NCBI RefSeq assembly: GCF_018613675.1
Contig: NZ_JAGGPQ010000010.1
Location: 1 to 64,000, forward strand
Source of the DNA: Arthrobacter sp. ISL-85
Lineage (GTDB): Bacteria > Actinomycetota > Actinomycetes > Actinomycetales > Micrococcaceae
Direction: 5' to 3'
Length of the DNA: 64,000 nt
Part shown: positions 38,362 through 48,593 of the stretch, piece after piece
Layout of the letters: every line of letters begins with the position of its first letter
Position numbering within the stretch: the stretch's first letter is position 1
Notes under the pieces: model-generated
Database searches by the model: none
What the model was told of the DNA's origin: nothing
What the model saw: the letters and a program-made list of their open reading frames with translations, nothing else
Translations under genes and position numbers: made by a program

Positions 38362-39263
38362 GTACCTCAATACTTTCCGGAAAGCCTTTGGCCGCGTTGT
38401 TCCAGCGGGAGGTCCAGGACCAGGTCCGGTCGCTTGAACTGGACGGCGTCCGCCCGGTCGTGGCGGTGGTCATGGCGACCGCCGATGAGTCCACGCGCTG
38501 GTACGTCCGCTCCATCGAGCGGGCAGCGGAGCGCGCCGGAGTCGGCTGCCGGATCATCGACCTGGGCCATGATGCAACGGAACCGGTGCTGGCCAGAGTC
38601 CTGCGGGACCTGAGCGCCGAACCGTCCGTGAACGGCATCATCCTGCAAACCCCGCTGCCGGCGGGGGTCCGGACCGACAACCTGGTGGGCCTCATCACCC
38701 CGGAAAAGGACATCGACGGCGCCAATCCATTGAGCCTGGGACGCCTGGCCGTCGGTCAGCCGGCCTTTGCTCCCGCCACCGCCCGCTCCGTCGTCGAAAT
38801 CCTTGACCACTACCAGATTCCCCTGGCGGGCAAGGACGTGGTGGTGGTGGGCCGGTCTGCCGTCGTGGGCAAGCCGCTGTCCCTCCTGCTGCTGGCACGC
38901 GATGCCGCCGTGACGGTCTGCCATTCCAGGTCGGGCCCGCTGGAACGCTACACGAAGGATGCCGATGTCGTGGTGGTCGCCGCCGGCCGCGCCGGGCTGC
39001 TGACCGGCAGCCACGTCTCCTCCCGGACCGTAGTGGTCGACGTCGGCACGAACGTCCTTGCCGACGGCTCGCTGGTGGGTGATGTGGACGAAGCCAGCGT
39101 CACCGGGACCGCAGCGGGGCTCACCCCTGTTCCCGGCGGCGTCGGCTCCGTGACCACCGCGCTGCTGCTCCTGCACACCGTGGAGGCCGCACGCCGGCAA
39201 TCGTCCTCCGCGCCGCCGCCGGCCGAAGCCGTGGAGGCCCAGGTCCTGGAGGCCGCGGGCTAG
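38358..39263 (+). CDS. folD: FolD methylenetetrahydrofolate dehydrogenase lacking the cyclohydrolase lysine
   Basis: A 301-residue FolD homologue. Folate-site motifs are QTPLP and KDIDGANP; the NAD(P) fold has VVVGRSAVVGKPLS; the C-terminal signature is TPVPGGVGSVT, a variant of GGVGPMT. In the usual Tyr-Val-x-x-Lys motif, here WYVRSIERA, Tyr49 is present but the Lys position (53) is Ile. In studied FolD/MTHFD1 enzymes this Lys is needed for cyclohydrolase and not for dehydrogenase activity. The enzyme is therefore probably a dehydrogenase only, working with FchA. TTG 38358 overlaps the fchA stop. Confidence 0.9.
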   Translation: MSTSILSGKPLAALFQREVQDQVRSLELDGVRPVVAVVMATADESTRWYVRSIERAAERAGVGCRIIDLGHDATEPVLARVLRDLSAEPSVNGIILQTPLPAGVRTDNLVGLITPEKDIDGANPLSLGRLAVGQPAFAPATARSVVEILDHYQIPLAGKDVVVVGRSAVVGKPLSLLLLARDAAVTVCHSRSGPLERYTKDADVVVVAAGRAGLLTGSHVSSRTVVVDVGTNVLADGSLVGDVDEASVTGTAAGLTPVPGGVGSVTTALLLLHTVEAARRQSSSAPPPAEAVEAQVLEAAG

Positions 39264-39302
39264 GAAAGGCACAGCGTCGGCAACGGGTGTCCCGTTTTTC
39301 GT

Positions 39303-39373
39303 AAAAGGTGCTTCGGTGGGCCTAAGACCTGGGGAGGTATTCCTCATCGAAGCACCGTTTTCGGAAAACGGGG
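39303..39373 (+). terminator. Terminator region after folD
   Basis: GGTGCTTCG (39307-39315) pairs with CGAAGCACC (39348-39356), followed by GTTTTC; a second hairpin with 7-bp arms follows at once. This fits factor-independent termination of purU-dmg-fchA-folD. Confidence 0.55.
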
Positions 39374-39429
39374 CCCCGTAGCGCGAAGCAAGAAACCCTT
39401 GCATACTCTGTCTTTCACAAGTCATTCTC

Positions 39430-39485
39430 TTGACATTGAGTGTGAGCTAGCGCACCATCTTGTTGCATAAAGCGAACGTTGTTGA
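39430..39485 (+). promoter_or_regulatory. Betaine-island promoter/operator module B (MFS)
   Basis: TTGACA at 39430-39435, 17-base spacer, -10 CACCAT at 39453-39458, with GTG-N8-CAC in the spacer. GTTGC occurs at 39462-39466, with GTTGA at 39481-39485, 19 bases later. It differs from modules A, C and D by 3 additional bases between the -10 and the first GTTGC. Confidence 0.6.
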
Positions 39486-39676
39486 TCATCACGGAACGAT
39501 ATTCGCCCGGACATGCTCCCGTCCCCCGGACTCCCCCGGGCTCCACCCGTGATGGCCTTGGAAACAGACGAAACGAATTCATGATGGCCGATCCGAAAGG
39601 GGCCCTGGCCCGCGCATCAGCCGCACTACGTTGTCAGCATCCATGCGGCAACGCTAATTCACTAAAGGAACTGTTT

Positions 39677-39802
39677 ATGACTATCAAAGGTGGCAGCACC
39701 ATCGATCAAAGCAGCGCGGAGCGCCGGAACCTGGGGACGAGGCCGAAGTCTGTCCGTGCGTCCAGGAAACAGCGTTCTGGTGCCTTCAGCGGTTTGCGCT
39801 GA
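39677..39802 (+). CDS. Possible leader ORF (41 aa)
   Basis: AAAGGAA precedes ATG 39677 at about 7 bases. The product is short, polar and basic (MTIKGGSTIDQSSAERRN...), with no membrane segment or known motif. Its stop lies 22 bases before the MFS start. It could be a translated leader that couples or tunes MFS expression, or a chance ORF. Confidence 0.35.
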   Translation: MTIKGGSTIDQSSAERRNLGTRPKSVRASRKQRSGAFSGLR

Positions 39803-39824
39803 AGCCGGAAGGGAACGAATCTCA

Positions 39825-41237
39825 ATGATCAATCCGACCAAGACGACGACCTCCGTCGACACCTCCGTATCAAAAGAGACCAGCTCCACGTTCAAACGCC
39901 GCTTCATGGTGCGGCTCGTCGCTGTCTTCATCGGCGGGATGTTCCTCGACGGTTACATCCTCGGAATCATCGGCCCCGTCACCGGACCCATGCGGTCCGA
40001 GCTCCACCTCGACGCACTGTCTCTGGGCATGATCGCTGCAGGCCCGCTGGCTGGTATCTTCGTCGGCTCCCCGCTCGCCGGCTGGGCTACTGACAAGTTC
40101 GGACGCAAGCCCATGTTCCTCGTGGACATGGGCCTGTTCCTGGTCGCCTCAGCGGCCCAGTTCTTCGTAACCTCCGGAGACGGCGCCGTGATCCAGCTGG
40201 CGCTCATCCGATTCGTGATGGGCGTCGCGATCGGCGGCGAGTACTCAATCGGCGGCCCGCTGCTGTCAGAGTTCTCCCCTCCCAAGCTCCGCGGGCGGTT
40301 GCTCGGGCTGACCCTGATCGCCTGGTACGTCGGCTTCATGATGGCGTTCATCATTGGCACCCTCCTGCACGACGCCGGCACCCCCTGGCGCCTTGTCATC
40401 GGCACGAGCACGATACTGGCATTCGTTCTGTTCATCGCACGCATAGGCCTCCCCGAATCGCCGAGCTGGCTCATCACGAAGGGACGGCGTGAGGAAGCAC
40501 TCGCGATCGCCCACAAGTACGTCGAATCGCCACAGATGCACAACAGCATCACCGAGGAGATCGATCTGAGGATGATCCAAGAGGCCCAAGCCGCGAAGGG
40601 CAGGACCAAAATCAAGAACGCCTCCTTCGGAATGTTGTTCTCGAAGGAGCACTGGCGCACCACCCTCTTCACCGCGGGTTTCTGGTTCTGCGCGGTCACT
40701 CCGTACTTTGCGATCGCGACCTTCGCCGACGACGTGCTCAGCCAATTCGGCTTCGGCGGCGGCTGGGCTGGTGGAGTCGGCCTGTCCGCACTTGCGGCCG
40801 CGGGTGTTGTCACCACCGTGCTTCTGATTGACAAGCTGGGCCGCCGGATTCTCACCGTGCCCGGACAGTGGCTCTGCGCAGGCATCCTGCTGGTCATCGG
40901 CGTCTGGGCGGACGCACCAGCGATCCTCGTGCTCGCCCTGTTCCTCGCGTTCTCCTTCTTCAATGCCGGCTACACCACGTTGACCCAGGTCTATCCGGCC
41001 GAGGTATTCCCCGCCCCCCTGCGCGGAATCGGCATGGGCTTCGCCGCGGCTTTCAGCCGCATCGGAGCCGCACTAGGCACCTTCGCCCTACCGTGGGCAA
41101 TCAGCAACATCGGCTTGGGCCCAAGCATGGTCGTGGCCGCCATCGTTGCATTGCTCGGCGCAGTCCTTTCGCAATGGCTCGCGCCTGAGACGAAGGGGCG
41201 CACCCTCGCCGAGATCTCAGCAGACGTGTCCCACTGA
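39825..41237 (+). CDS. MFS transporter of the betaine island
   Basis: A 470-residue, 12-helix transporter with sugar-porter-like signatures: GWATDKFGRKPMF after helix 2, GVAIGGEYSIGGPLLSEF in helix 4-5, PESPSWLITKGR before the central loop, and ETKGRTLAEI near the C-terminus. The start ATG 39825 follows GGAAGGGAA. Its promoter carries the same module as the betaine ABC transporter and catabolic genes, so a substrate such as dimethylglycine, choline or betaine is likely, but the family does not prove it. A terminator follows. Confidence 0.85.
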   Translation: MINPTKTTTSVDTSVSKETSSTFKRRFMVRLVAVFIGGMFLDGYILGIIGPVTGPMRSELHLDALSLGMIAAGPLAGIFVGSPLAGWATDKFGRKPMFLVDMGLFLVASAAQFFVTSGDGAVIQLALIRFVMGVAIGGEYSIGGPLLSEFSPPKLRGRLLGLTLIAWYVGFMMAFIIGTLLHDAGTPWRLVIGTSTILAFVLFIARIGLPESPSWLITKGRREEALAIAHKYVESPQMHNSITEEIDLRMIQEAQAAKGRTKIKNASFGMLFSKEHWRTTLFTAGFWFCAVTPYFAIATFADDVLSQFGFGGGWAGGVGLSALAAAGVVTTVLLIDKLGRRILTVPGQWLCAGILLVIGVWADAPAILVLALFLAFSFFNAGYTTLTQVYPAEVFPAPLRGIGMGFAAAFSRIGAALGTFALPWAISNIGLGPSMVVAAIVALLGAVLSQWLAPETKGRTLAEISADVSH

Positions 41238-41283
41238 CACCGGGACCGGACGGCCTCGCGCCGCCGGATAACCGGAGCTGCCC

Positions 41284-41321
41284 AAAGAGGCCTTCGCCGC
41301 ACCAGCGGCGGGGGCCTCTTT
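41284..41321. terminator. Terminator after the MFS gene
   Basis: AAAGAGGCC (41284-41292) pairs with GGCCTCTTT (41313-41321), with an inner CGCCGC/GCGGCG stem and a T-rich end. It lies 47 bases after the stop codon. Confidence 0.75.
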
Positions 41322-41371
41322 GCCGCCTGTGGACACACCGCTGCCCATCCCCGCAACAAAGCAGGAAACCC

Positions 41372-43999
<2,628 letters not shown>

Positions 44000-44016
44000 C
44001 CTGCCCCAACCACACC

Positions 44017-44061
44017 AGGTGGTTGGGCCTGCTTGAGACCGGCAGGCCCAACCACCTTTTT
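44017..44061 (+). terminator. Strong rho-independent terminator
   Basis: A perfect 16-bp inverted repeat (44017-44032 with 44042-44057) followed by a T-run, 18 bases after the stop of the flavoprotein gene. Confidence 0.9.
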
Positions 44062-44111
44062 GTTGCCCGCGAACACCCCTGTTCCGAACCGCCTTACTGG
44101 CCCCGGCATGA

Positions 44112-44149
44112 CAACGGCGGCACCCTGGTTGAGCGGGGTGCCGCCGTTG
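44112..44149 (-). terminator. Terminator after fdhA
   Basis: A perfect 14-bp inverted repeat (44112-44125 with 44136-44149) downstream of the minus-strand fdhA gene. Confidence 0.75.
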
Positions 44150-44183
44150 GACCTTGCCGTTCTTCACATACGGGAACCAGGCA

Positions 44184-45401
44184 TCAGTTGTTGTTGAGGT
44201 AGCCGTTCGGGTCCAGGACATACTTTGTGGCGGCTCCGGCGTCGAACTCCGCGTACCCGTGCGGGGCATCGTCGAGCGAAATGGCCGTAGCGTTGACCGC
44301 CTTGGCGATCTGGATCCTGTCATGCAAAATCGCCATCATCAGCTGCCGGTTGTACTTCATCACCGGGCACTGGCCTGTGGTGAAGGACAGGGACTTGGCC
44401 CAGCCGGTACCCAGCGACAGGGAGAGGCTTCCCTTCCGGGCGGCCTCGTCCGCAGCTCCCGGGTCGCCCGTGACGTAGAGGCCGGGAATGCCCACGGAGC
44501 CGCCGGCAGTCGTGAGGTCCATCAGCGAGTTAAGCACCGTGGCCGGTGCTTCCTGGGCGCCGTGGCCGTGTCCGCGGGCCTCGAAACCGACGGCGTCGAT
44601 GCCGGAGTCCACTTCCCGGACGCCGAGGATCTGCTCGATCTGGTCAGCAGGGTCGCCGTTGGCCACATTGACGGTTTCACAGCCAAAGGACCGGGCCCGT
44701 GCCAGGCGGTCCTCGTTCAGGTCGCCCACGATAACCACCGCGGCTCCCAGCAGCTGGGCGCTGGCGGCCGCGGCAAGGCCCACGGGACCGGCTCCGGCCA
44801 CATACACGGTGGATCCAACACCGACACCTGCCGTCACGGCACCGTGGAAGCCGGTGGGGAGGATGTCGGAGAGCATGGTCAGGTCCATGATCTTCTCCAG
44901 TGCCTGGTCCCGGTCGGGGAAGCGCAGCAGGTTCCAGTCGGCGTATGGAACCAGGACGTACTCCGCCTGCCCACCCACCCAGCCGCCCATGTCGACATAG
45001 CCGTAGGCAGAGCCGGGACGGTCCGGGTTCACGTTCAGGCAGATCCCGGTCTTGCCCTCTTTGCAGTTCCGGCAGCGCCCGCAGGAGATGTTAAAGGGGA
45101 CCGAGACGATGTCCCCGACCTTGATGAACTCGACGTCGGGCCCGGTCTCGATGACTTCGCCTGTGATCTCGTGTCCCAGGACGAGCCCGGCAGGGGCGGT
45201 CGTCCGGCCGCGGACCATGTGCTGGTCGGACCCGCAGATGTTGGTGCTCACGGTGCGCAGGATGACGCCGTGGGGGACCTTCCGGCCGACATTGGCAGGA
45301 TTGACGCCGGGGCCGGCTTTCAGTTCAAACGAGGGATACGGGGTGTCGATGACCTCGACGACTCCGGGCTCCTTGTACGCAACGGCTTTGTTACCTGACA
45401 T
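44184..45401 (-). CDS. fdhA: Glutathione-independent formaldehyde dehydrogenase
   Basis: A 405-residue zinc-dependent medium-chain dehydrogenase of the Pseudomonas putida FdhA type. Motifs: NICGSDQHMVRGRTTAPAGLVLGHEITGEV (catalytic zinc), a four-cysteine structural zinc loop (CGRCRNCKEGKTGIC), and the NAD fold VAGAGPVGLAAAA. It should oxidise formaldehyde to formate with tightly bound NAD. Start at ATG 45401, with AGGAG 8 bases upstream; ATG 45407 is closer to the SD. It follows gbcB after a hairpin, and removes formaldehyde made by betaine demethylation. Confidence 0.92.
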   Translation of the reverse strand: MSGNKAVAYKEPGVVEVIDTPYPSFELKAGPGVNPANVGRKVPHGVILRTVSTNICGSDQHMVRGRTTAPAGLVLGHEITGEVIETGPDVEFIKVGDIVSVPFNISCGRCRNCKEGKTGICLNVNPDRPGSAYGYVDMGGWVGGQAEYVLVPYADWNLLRFPDRDQALEKIMDLTMLSDILPTGFHGAVTAGVGVGSTVYVAGAGPVGLAAAASAQLLGAAVVIVGDLNEDRLARARSFGCETVNVANGDPADQIEQILGVREVDSGIDAVGFEARGHGHGAQEAPATVLNSLMDLTTAGGSVGIPGLYVTGDPGAADEAARKGSLSLSLGTGWAKSLSFTTGQCPVMKYNRQLMMAILHDRIQIAKAVNATAISLDDAPHGYAEFDAGAATKYVLDPNGYLNNN

Positions 45402-45433
45402 GGGCATGGCTCCTATGGTTGGCGTTCGGTTGC

Positions 45434-45472
45434 CACGGAAGGCCTGACGCTGGGTGCCTCAGGCCTTCCGTG
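45434..45472 (-). terminator. Hairpin between gbcB and fdhA
   Basis: A perfect 14-bp inverted repeat (45434-45447 with 45459-45472) with an 11-base loop. It could terminate or attenuate transcription from gbcAB into fdhA. No T-run follows on the minus strand. Confidence 0.55.
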
Positions 45473-45537
45473 TGGTCTTACTTTTCACTTGCGGTGAATC
45501 TGTGGGGGGGTGCGCACGGCTCCCGCCGTTCCACGGG

Positions 45538-46938
45538 CTAGGCGTCGATCACCATGTCGGTGCGCGCAGTGGAACAGCAGGGAAGGAACTTACCGGCATC
45601 AATTTCCCGTTTGCGGATTCCGCCCTGGTGGTTCATGTCGATCTCCCCGGACAGCTTGACCACCTTGCAGGAGCCGCACATGCCCTCCTTGCAGTTGGCG
45701 CCGATCCGGACACCGGCGCGCTGTGCCACCTCAAGGATGTGCTGCTCGGGGTCGATCCGCACATTGATTCCGGTGCGCATGAAGGACAGGGTAAGGCTGC
45801 CGGTTCCCACGGTGTCGAAGCGTGAGGCGTCGGGGGTCTCCGCCTTCGGGGCCGCAGCCGGGGCGCCGGCGGCGGTTTCCGGGGTGGCGGCTTCCAGCGC
45901 GAGTCCCGTGGCCTGCAGGGTTCCATCTTGGTCGTAGCCGGGCTCGTACATCCCGAACGCCGCGGGCTGGCTTTCATAGTAGTCCTCGGCGGACTCGGCA
46001 ATGTCCTCGGCGATCTCCCCTGCGATGTCCGCCGCCAGGGCGAGTTCGGCCTGGTATTCAAGGAGGGTCTGCCGGTCCCCGGAGAAGAACTCCATGTAGG
46101 TGGAGGTGTCGTCGACGCCCACGCTCCCGAGCAGTTCAGTGGCGGTGTTCAGGTACCCCTCGGGTCCGCAGGCGTACACCTGGCGGCCGTTGGCGTCGGG
46201 TGCCACCTCATCGATCATGGCTGAGGTCAGCCGCCCACTGAAGCCTTCCCAGTTCTCGGGCCTGCCGCGGTCGCCCAGGGCGTAGAAGACCTTGATGCGC
46301 GAGTCCACGGAAGCGATGTAGGCCAGCTCCCGGTGGAAGGCAAAGCCGCCGGCCTCCGCGCCGTGGTACAGCACCACAACGTCGGCCGTTCCCGGCAGGG
46401 AGTGGATGGTCCGCACCATCGACATGATGGGCGTGATGCCGGCGCCGGCGGCCAGGAACAGGTACCGGGCGCGCCGGTCGGCATCGGGCAGGTGGAATGC
46501 CCCTACGGGTCCCAGCATGTCCAGGACGGTGCCGGGCCGGACATTCTGGTGTACCCAGGGTGAAACCAGTCCGCCGGCGTCGCGCTTGACGGTGACGCTG
46601 AAGGTCCACGGTTCCGTGGGCGAACTGGACAGCGAGTAGCTGCGGTCCACCGGTTCCTGGTCCTCGCCGTTTACGGGGAAGGCGATGTTCACGTACTGGC
46701 CTGGACGGAACGCCAGCGGGGCGCCGTCGCAGCGGCGGAACACGAACGTCATCATGCCGCCCGCTTCGGGAACGGTCTCGACGCATTCGGCCATGAACTC
46801 CTGCGGATGCCACGGGCCCAGCGCCTTGGCTGCGCTGGCCGGTCCTTCGATGCTGCCCATCACCCGGTTCCACGGCATTTCAAGGCCGCGGATGCGTTGT
46901 GGTTCCTGGACGGGCGTCTCAGTGAGGACTTCAATCAT
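45538..46938 (-). CDS. gbcB: Glycine betaine monooxygenase reductase subunit
   Basis: The 466-residue reductase has a FAD-binding domain (DRSYSLSSSP, RxYS motif), an NAD-binding domain (FLAAGAGITPIMSM, YACGPEGYL) and a C-terminal plant-type [2Fe-2S] ferredoxin (CKEGMCGSCK plus a later CC). It passes electrons from NAD(P)H to the Rieske oxygenase. Between the NAD and ferredoxin parts is an unusually long (about 110-residue) acidic/Ala-rich linker. The start at ATG 46938 overlaps the gbcA stop (ATGA), with AGGAG upstream. Confidence 0.92.
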   Translation of the reverse strand: MIEVLTETPVQEPQRIRGLEMPWNRVMGSIEGPASAAKALGPWHPQEFMAECVETVPEAGGMMTFVFRRCDGAPLAFRPGQYVNIAFPVNGEDQEPVDRSYSLSSSPTEPWTFSVTVKRDAGGLVSPWVHQNVRPGTVLDMLGPVGAFHLPDADRRARYLFLAAGAGITPIMSMVRTIHSLPGTADVVVLYHGAEAGGFAFHRELAYIASVDSRIKVFYALGDRGRPENWEGFSGRLTSAMIDEVAPDANGRQVYACGPEGYLNTATELLGSVGVDDTSTYMEFFSGDRQTLLEYQAELALAADIAGEIAEDIAESAEDYYESQPAAFGMYEPGYDQDGTLQATGLALEAATPETAAGAPAAAPKAETPDASRFDTVGTGSLTLSFMRTGINVRIDPEQHILEVAQRAGVRIGANCKEGMCGSCKVVKLSGEIDMNHQGGIRKREIDAGKFLPCCSTARTDMVIDA

Positions 46939-48239
46939 GCCAAGTGCTCCTGCACGCGGTGGACGTACCAGTTGATAAAGGCCTCCACCTGGTATTCGCT
47001 CTTCATGTAGGGGCCGGGTTCGTAGGCGGGGCTGGCGGCACCCTGCTGGCACAGCTCAACGAATGCCTTGTCCTGGATGTTGGTCTGCTTCCAGGTGTAG
47101 GTGAGCTTGTCGAGGTCGTAGTCGACGCCTTCCTCGGCGTCGTCGGCCACCAGCCAGGTGGTGCGGACCAGGGACTGGTGCTCGTTGATGGGGAAAACGC
47201 CGAACGTGATGACGTGGTCGCCCAGGAAGTGGAACCAGCTGTTGGGCTGCAGGTGCATGGAGCAGCGGCCCAGGCGGAAGTCCCGCAGGTCCCCGAGCAG
47301 CTTCTTGGAAAGCCTGCGGCCGTCGGCCGAGAACGATTCGCCTTCTCCGTCAAGGGATTCCCGGGAGATCCGGATGCCGGCGATGCGCGTGTCCAGTTCC
47401 TCGACCACCTCATACGGGAGGCCGTAGCGGCGGCAACGCTCCTCGAGCGAGGACTGGGCTTCCTTGTTGCGGTCCCACACCTCTTCGAGGTGGGTGGGGA
47501 TCAGGCCTTCCGTCAGGCCCCAGGTGGGGAAAAGGGAGCAGGCGAGTTCCGGGTGCCCGTCACAGTGGTAGCACTCCCGGTTGTTCTCCATGACGAGCTT
47601 CCAGTTGCCCTCTTCGATGATGTTCTGCTGGTAGGCAATCTTCGTCTTGGACAGGTCGTGGGGTGCGAGGTAGGGCTCGAAGATCTTGGCGGTCTCGTCG
47701 AAGTCTGCGGGCGGAACGTCTGCGATGCAGACGAAGATGAGCCCTGCAACCTCGCGGCTGTGGGCGCGCTTGAGGGCAAAGCAGTTCTTGTCGAACTTGG
47801 CTTCGCCGGGAGCGGAGGCGTGGATCAGGTTGCCCTCGGGCGAGTAGGTCCAGGAGTGGTAGCCGCAGACCAGGTTTCCGGTGGAACCGGCAGCCTCGGT
47901 CAGGACACGCGCACCGCGGTGGCGGCAGACGTTGTGCAGGACGTTGACCTCGCCCTCGTCGGTGCGGAGCACGATCAGGGAGTAGGGGCCATAGTCGACC
48001 GTAATGTAGTCGCCCGGCTCCGGAAGCTCGGCAACGCTGCCGGCAAAGATCCAGTGCTGGCCGAAGATGGCCTCCATGTCGAGCTTGAAGATTGTCGGAT
48101 CGGTGTAGAAGGGGGCGTCGAGGGAGTAGCCCGTGCGCCGCAAGGCGAACAGCCTGGTAATTTCAGCCAGCTGCTCGGCAGGCATTGTTGAGGCGAGCTT
48201 TCCGCGTGCGCTGAGGGGCGCGTTCACTGAGGTAGTCAT
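46935..48239 (-). CDS. gbcA: Glycine betaine monooxygenase, Rieske oxygenase subunit
   Basis: The 434-residue ring-hydroxylating-type oxygenase has a Rieske centre (CRHRGARV, CGYHSWTYSPEG) in the N-terminal half and a mononuclear iron site in the C-terminal half (NNRECYHCDGHPELACS, Asp/His ligands). GbcAB-type enzymes demethylate glycine betaine to dimethylglycine and formaldehyde. GGGAGG precedes ATG 48239. Promoter module D lies about 180 bases upstream. The reductase gene overlaps its stop. Confidence 0.93.
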   Translation of the reverse strand: MTTSVNAPLSARGKLASTMPAEQLAEITRLFALRRTGYSLDAPFYTDPTIFKLDMEAIFGQHWIFAGSVAELPEPGDYITVDYGPYSLIVLRTDEGEVNVLHNVCRHRGARVLTEAAGSTGNLVCGYHSWTYSPEGNLIHASAPGEAKFDKNCFALKRAHSREVAGLIFVCIADVPPADFDETAKIFEPYLAPHDLSKTKIAYQQNIIEEGNWKLVMENNRECYHCDGHPELACSLFPTWGLTEGLIPTHLEEVWDRNKEAQSSLEERCRRYGLPYEVVEELDTRIAGIRISRESLDGEGESFSADGRRLSKKLLGDLRDFRLGRCSMHLQPNSWFHFLGDHVITFGVFPINEHQSLVRTTWLVADDAEEGVDYDLDKLTYTWKQTNIQDKAFVELCQQGAASPAYEPGPYMKSEYQVEAFINWYVHRVQEHLA

Positions 48240-48395
48240 GTGTTTCCTCCCGATAGGGCTGGGTAGTGAGCGATTTGCGGTGATTACGAAGCAGGTGGGG
48301 CACCAGGAGGTGTCCAGGACGTTCTGTTCATGAATGTGGGGAGGTCCATCAGCAACAGAAGCGACGACTCCAGAAGAAAACTGGAAGCATCTAAC

Positions 48396-48448
48396 GCAAC
48401 ACCGATCACCATATGCAACAGTGTGACTCCTGCCACGCCGGGTGTCAA
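48396..48448 (-). promoter_or_regulatory. Betaine-island promoter/operator module D (gbcAB)
   Basis: On the minus strand: TTGACA at 48448-48443, 17-base spacer, -10 CACACT at 48425-48420, with GTG-N8-CAC in the spacer. GTTGC occurs at 48419-48415 and again at 48400-48396, 19 bases apart. The layout is the same as modules A and C. Confidence 0.65.
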
Positions 48449-48526
48449 TGAATTTCGGATATGACGAAAAGGCACCGGGTTAGTGGCGCCCCAACCCACA
48501 AACAGCGGCCACGCACCAGCATCAAA

Positions 48527-48560
48527 ACGGCGGCACACCGGGCTACCGGTGTGCCGCCGT
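48527..48560. terminator. Hairpin terminator
   Basis: A perfect 14-bp inverted repeat (48527-48540 with 48547-48560) with a 6-base loop, downstream of the minus-strand molybdoenzyme gene and upstream of module D. Confidence 0.75.
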
Positions 48561-48593
48561 CGCGGGCCTGTTGTCGTGGATGTAATTGCGCGG

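Larger units (their letters stand above)
39264..39676. other. Intergenic region with hairpins and promoter module B
   Basis: The first third holds hairpins downstream of folD: 39307-39315 pairs with 39348-39356, and CCGTTTT-CGG-AAAACGG spans about 39355-39371. The remainder carries promoter module B and a long leader before a possible 41-codon ORF at 39677. No other gene was recognised. Confidence 0.5.

Noticed and set aside
44154..45398. Long plus-strand frames opposite fdhA, and similar ones opposite gbcA and the molybdoenzyme
   Set aside because: Compositional shadows without family motifs or upstream ribosome binding sites.
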